A stretch of DNA of 64,000 bases. Source: an uncultured Oscillospiraceae bacterium (GTDB taxonomy: Bacteria; Bacillota; Clostridia; Oscillospirales; Acutalibacteraceae). This document shows positions 61,701 to 64,000 of the stretch, piece by piece. Within the stretch, counting starts at the first letter, position 1. Each line of letters opens with the position of its first letter. Where the stretch lies: positions 87,928 to 151,927 of the forward strand of contig URFL01000006.1 of NCBI GenBank assembly GCA_900547105.1. The letters run 5' to 3'. Both the position numbers and the translations under genes were made by a program. The notes beneath the pieces are model-generated. The model had not been told where the DNA came from. It did not search any database and was given only the letters and a program-made list of their open reading frames with translations.

Positions 61701-62810
61701 TTACCTCTTGCTCATATCCAGATACAGCTGCTGGATGCGCGCGGCTTCCGCCACAATATCGTATCCGGCGGCGCGCACGATCGCCACGCCATCGGTTCGC
61801 GGCGCGGGCGCACGCAGCAGGTCACGGATGCGCTGCGCCCACTGGTCATCGGTCTGATCCAGCGACACTCGGATCGCGTTGTCCGACAGCACGATCTCAT
61901 CGGTCACTGCATCCGAGAACACGCACGGCAACCCCGCCGCCTGCGCTTCCACTCCCACGACCGGCAGCCCTTCAAACAGCGAGGGCATGACAAACGCGTC
62001 CAGCGCCTGGTACCATTCGTTCACATTGCTTTGCAGCCCCGCGAACAGCACCTTGTCCGCGATCCCCAGCTTTTGCGCCTTTTCCTGCATCGGCGAAAAC
62101 AGCTCGCCTTCGCCGATCAGCACCAGCATGGCGTTCGGGTCCAGCCGTGCATACGCCGCGAACATATCCAACAGCCGGGTGTGGTTTTTTTGCAGATTGA
62201 ACCGCCCGACATTGCCGAGCACGGTTTTGCCGTCCAATCCGTAGCGGGCGCGCATCTCGCGGCGCACCCGCTCGTCAAACGCGAAGCGGTCGGTTTCGAT
62301 CGCGTTGTGCATGATCATGCCCCGCTCGCTCCACGCCTTTTTTCCAAAATAATAAATGCCCGCGTCGCGCCCGCAGCTCCAAATCTCGGTCGCGCTGCCC
62401 GCCAAAAACTGCTTGCAAAAAATTTTTAGCGGCCATTTGTAATCGCGGATGATGTGGGTGTTGTGGGCATGGGCGATGCGGGTTTTCAGCCCCGCTTTTT
62501 TCGCGCCGTTCAGCGCATACAGCGCCATCGCCTCGTTGTGCGCGTGCAAAATTTTGATATCCGGATGCTCCCGCACGATGGATTCCACAAACCGCATATA
62601 CTGCGGGTAGTGGATGGGGTTCAGCCCGGGGCTCAAATAAATATTCCCGCCCAACGCGCGAATATCGTCGTCATAATCGCCCGGCTTGGGTTTGTTGACC
62701 AAAAAGTCGAACTGCACCACATCGCGGTCGATATGGTGGTAATAGTTCATCAGCATGGTTTCGATGCCCGCGCGGTCCATGTTGCTGACCGAATGCAGAA
62801 CCCGTATCAT
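61701..62810 (-). CDS. Family 1 glycosyltransferase (GT4 type, EpsF-like)
   Basis: 369 residues, GT-B fold. N-terminus MIRVLHSVSNMDRAGIETML, acceptor domain with HAHNEAMALYAL, and the nucleotide-sugar site VLGNVGRFNLQKNH, GEGELF, FVMPSLFEGLPVVGVEAQAAGLP (in part). I choose ATG 62810 because relatives begin at this point; ATG 62822 is within two bases of AAAGGA. Confidence 0.93.
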   Translation of the reverse strand: MIRVLHSVSNMDRAGIETMLMNYYHHIDRDVVQFDFLVNKPKPGDYDDDIRALGGNIYLSPGLNPIHYPQYMRFVESIVREHPDIKILHAHNEAMALYALNGAKKAGLKTRIAHAHNTHIIRDYKWPLKIFCKQFLAGSATEIWSCGRDAGIYYFGKKAWSERGMIMHNAIETDRFAFDERVRREMRARYGLDGKTVLGNVGRFNLQKNHTRLLDMFAAYARLDPNAMLVLIGEGELFSPMQEKAQKLGIADKVLFAGLQSNVNEWYQALDAFVMPSLFEGLPVVGVEAQAAGLPCVFSDAVTDEIVLSDNAIRVSLDQTDDQWAQRIRDLLRAPAPRTDGVAIVRAAGYDIVAEAARIQQLYLDMSKR

Positions 62811-62833
62811 CCCATCACCCATTTCCTTTATCC

Positions 62834-64000
62834 TTATCGTATCAGCTGGAACAGCCGTCCCAACCGTTCCCAGCGGCCAAACCGCCGCGAGCGCAGCGCC
62901 TTTGCCTCCTGCTTCATCACAAACGGCAGCCCGCGCGGGATCTCCTCCCCCGCTTGTTGCTCATACAGCACGCAGCAGCGCCGGAACACCTGCCGCCGCT
63001 GTTCGGGCGGCAACCCCGCCACATTGGCGTAGCAAAAATTCGACAGCTGCATCACCAGACTGCGCCAAAACAGCTCGTCGTGCGGCAGCTCCAGCGCCGC
63101 ATCCCACAGCAGCAGCTGTTCCACGATCGCACAGCTCAGCACCGCGACCGGGCGGTTTTGCGAGGTGGCGGTGATGCCGCCGGAATTTTTGCGCCACAGA
63201 TACACCGTGTCCGCCACCGCCGCGACCCGTTTTGCCTGCCGGAACACGAGAAAATGGATGATCGCGTCCTCGAAGCAGGGGTAGTACGAGGGAAACCGCA
63301 CCGCCTCAAACAGCTCGCGCCGGTACAGCTTGCCCCACGGCATTCCCGGCAGATCCAGCCGGTCGGCGCGGCGCGCGCCCTCGTATACCGTTTCCACATA
63401 CCGCTGCACACTGCCGCGGTGGTCGTTTTCGTCGATATATTGCCAGCCGCCCTGCACCACATCGGCGCCGGTTGCCTCGGCGGCGGTCACCAGCCGCTCC
63501 ACCGCGGCGGGCAGCAGCACATCGTCGCTGTCCACAAACATCAGGTACCGTCCGGTCGCGTGCAGCAGCCCGGCGTTGCGCGCTTTGGCGGCGCTGCCGC
63601 CATCGGTCAGCGTCACCACCGTCACCTCCGGGCGCGCGGCATACGCCTGCAAAACAGCGCCGGTTCCGTCGGTGGACCCGTCGTTGACCACAATGATCTG
63701 TATCCGGCGGGTAGTTTGCTGTGCCAACACGCTGTCGATACACGCCGCCACATAAGACGCGGCGTTGTAGGCGGGAATCACCACCGACACCTCCACCGCC
63801 CCATCAGCGGCGGGCAGCGGCGGAAACGCCAGCGGCTGTGCCGGCGGCGTTTCGTGGATCGCCTCCACCGCGCGGCGCGCCGCGTCGGCATCGGGAATCG
63901 CGTCTTTTTTTCGCAAAAACGGCGCTTGTGCGGCGTAACACAGTACGCCGCACAGCTTTGCGCCGACCGCGACCAAGGACGACAACGGAGCGTTGCCGGT
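62834..64000 (-). CDS. Family 2 glycosyltransferase, 5' end beyond the window
   Basis: At least 388 codons, open to the right edge. GT-A signature VSVVIPAYNAASYVAACIDS, VVNDGSTDGTG, AKARNAGLLHATGRYLMFVDSDD (in part), CFEDAIIHFLVFRQAKR. About 60 residues precede the catalytic domain. A TTG at 63985 has no ribosome site, so the true start probably lies outside. Confidence 0.9.
   Translation of the reverse strand, partial: TGNAPLSSLVAVGAKLCGVLCYAAQAPFLRKKDAIPDADAARRAVEAIHETPPAQPLAFPPLPAADGAVEVSVVIPAYNAASYVAACIDSVLAQQTTRRIQIIVVNDGSTDGTGAVLQAYAARPEVTVVTLTDGGSAAKARNAGLLHATGRYLMFVDSDDVLLPAAVERLVTAAEATGADVVQGGWQYIDENDHRGSVQRYVETVYEGARRADRLDLPGMPWGKLYRRELFEAVRFPSYYPCFEDAIIHFLVFRQAKRVAAVADTVYLWRKNSGGITATSQNRPVAVLSCAIVEQLLLWDAALELPHDELFWRSLVMQLSNFCYANVAGLPPEQRRQVFRRCCVLYEQQAGEEIPRGLPFVMKQEAKALRSRRFGRWERLGRLFQLIR

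Overview
The window reads as a GC-rich, anaerobic, endospore-forming Clostridia chromosome, most like the Oscillospiraceae/Ruminococcaceae. Evidence: sporulation genes (spoVAC, spoVAD, a SigK-type sigma factor), a trimeric NADH-linked [FeFe] hydrogenase operon, a dockerin-tagged polysaccharidase, strong Shine-Dalgarno sequences, and sigma-A promoters almost all with 17-bp spacers. No phage, IS element, rRNA or tRNA gene was seen.

Layout. 1-5.5 kb: start of rimP, then a minus-strand Gld-type ABC operon (ATPase, permease, GldG-like, DUF4340). 5.6-10.5 kb: aspS, hisS, mgsA, maf, dut. 10.6-13.6 kb: a plus-strand run with a sigma-G-like promoter, Rieske oxidoreductase, spoVAC, spoVAD. 14.3-20.1 kb: secA, an ABC exporter and ychF on the minus strand. 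20.3-26.5 kb: DUF2975/XRE pair, a D,D-carboxypeptidase-like lipoprotein, an AraC regulator and a dockerin-bearing CelD_N/GH9-like enzyme. 27.4-33.4 kb: hemolysin III family protein and the hydrogenase operon. 33.5-37.7 kb: solute-binding lipoprotein, MATE exporter, SigK. 37.5-40 kb: P1B-ATPase under CsoR control with two clear operators. 40-43.3 kb: VTC / DUF4956 / beta-helix lipoprotein operon. 44-49.6 kb: glycosyltransferases, then a rubredoxin-cupin-ferredoxin operon divergent from a Crp/Fnr regulator. 49.6-55.2 kb: accessory genes of unknown function, a candidate structured RNA, a cytoplasmic beta-helix protein. 55.3-64 kb: a remnant CRISPR mini-array, then a surface-glycan cluster (TagF-like, GT2, polymerase, flippase, acyltransferase, GT1, GT2) running off the right edge.

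Five intergenic stretches (about 13.6-14.1, 26.6-27.3, 43.4-44.0, 50.8-51.0 and 51.7-52.2 kb) are mosaics of the same palindromic repeat modules and hold no convincing genes. Many long open frames antisense to real genes are GC-driven shadows and are left out.

Most interesting: (1) a 268-nt non-coding segment at 50484-50751 closed by nested long-range helices, a good structured RNA candidate I cannot name; (2) an orphan type I-C-like CRISPR repeat-spacer-degenerate repeat at 55330-55418 with no cas genes; (3) a Crp/Fnr-type palindrome that sits at -41.5 of the ferredoxin-cupin-rubredoxin promoter and just downstream of the regulator's own start site; (4) a terminator-like hairpin in the hydrogenase leader; (5) a sigma-G-like promoter placing a Rieske oxidoreductase in a spoVA operon that lacks spoVAE.
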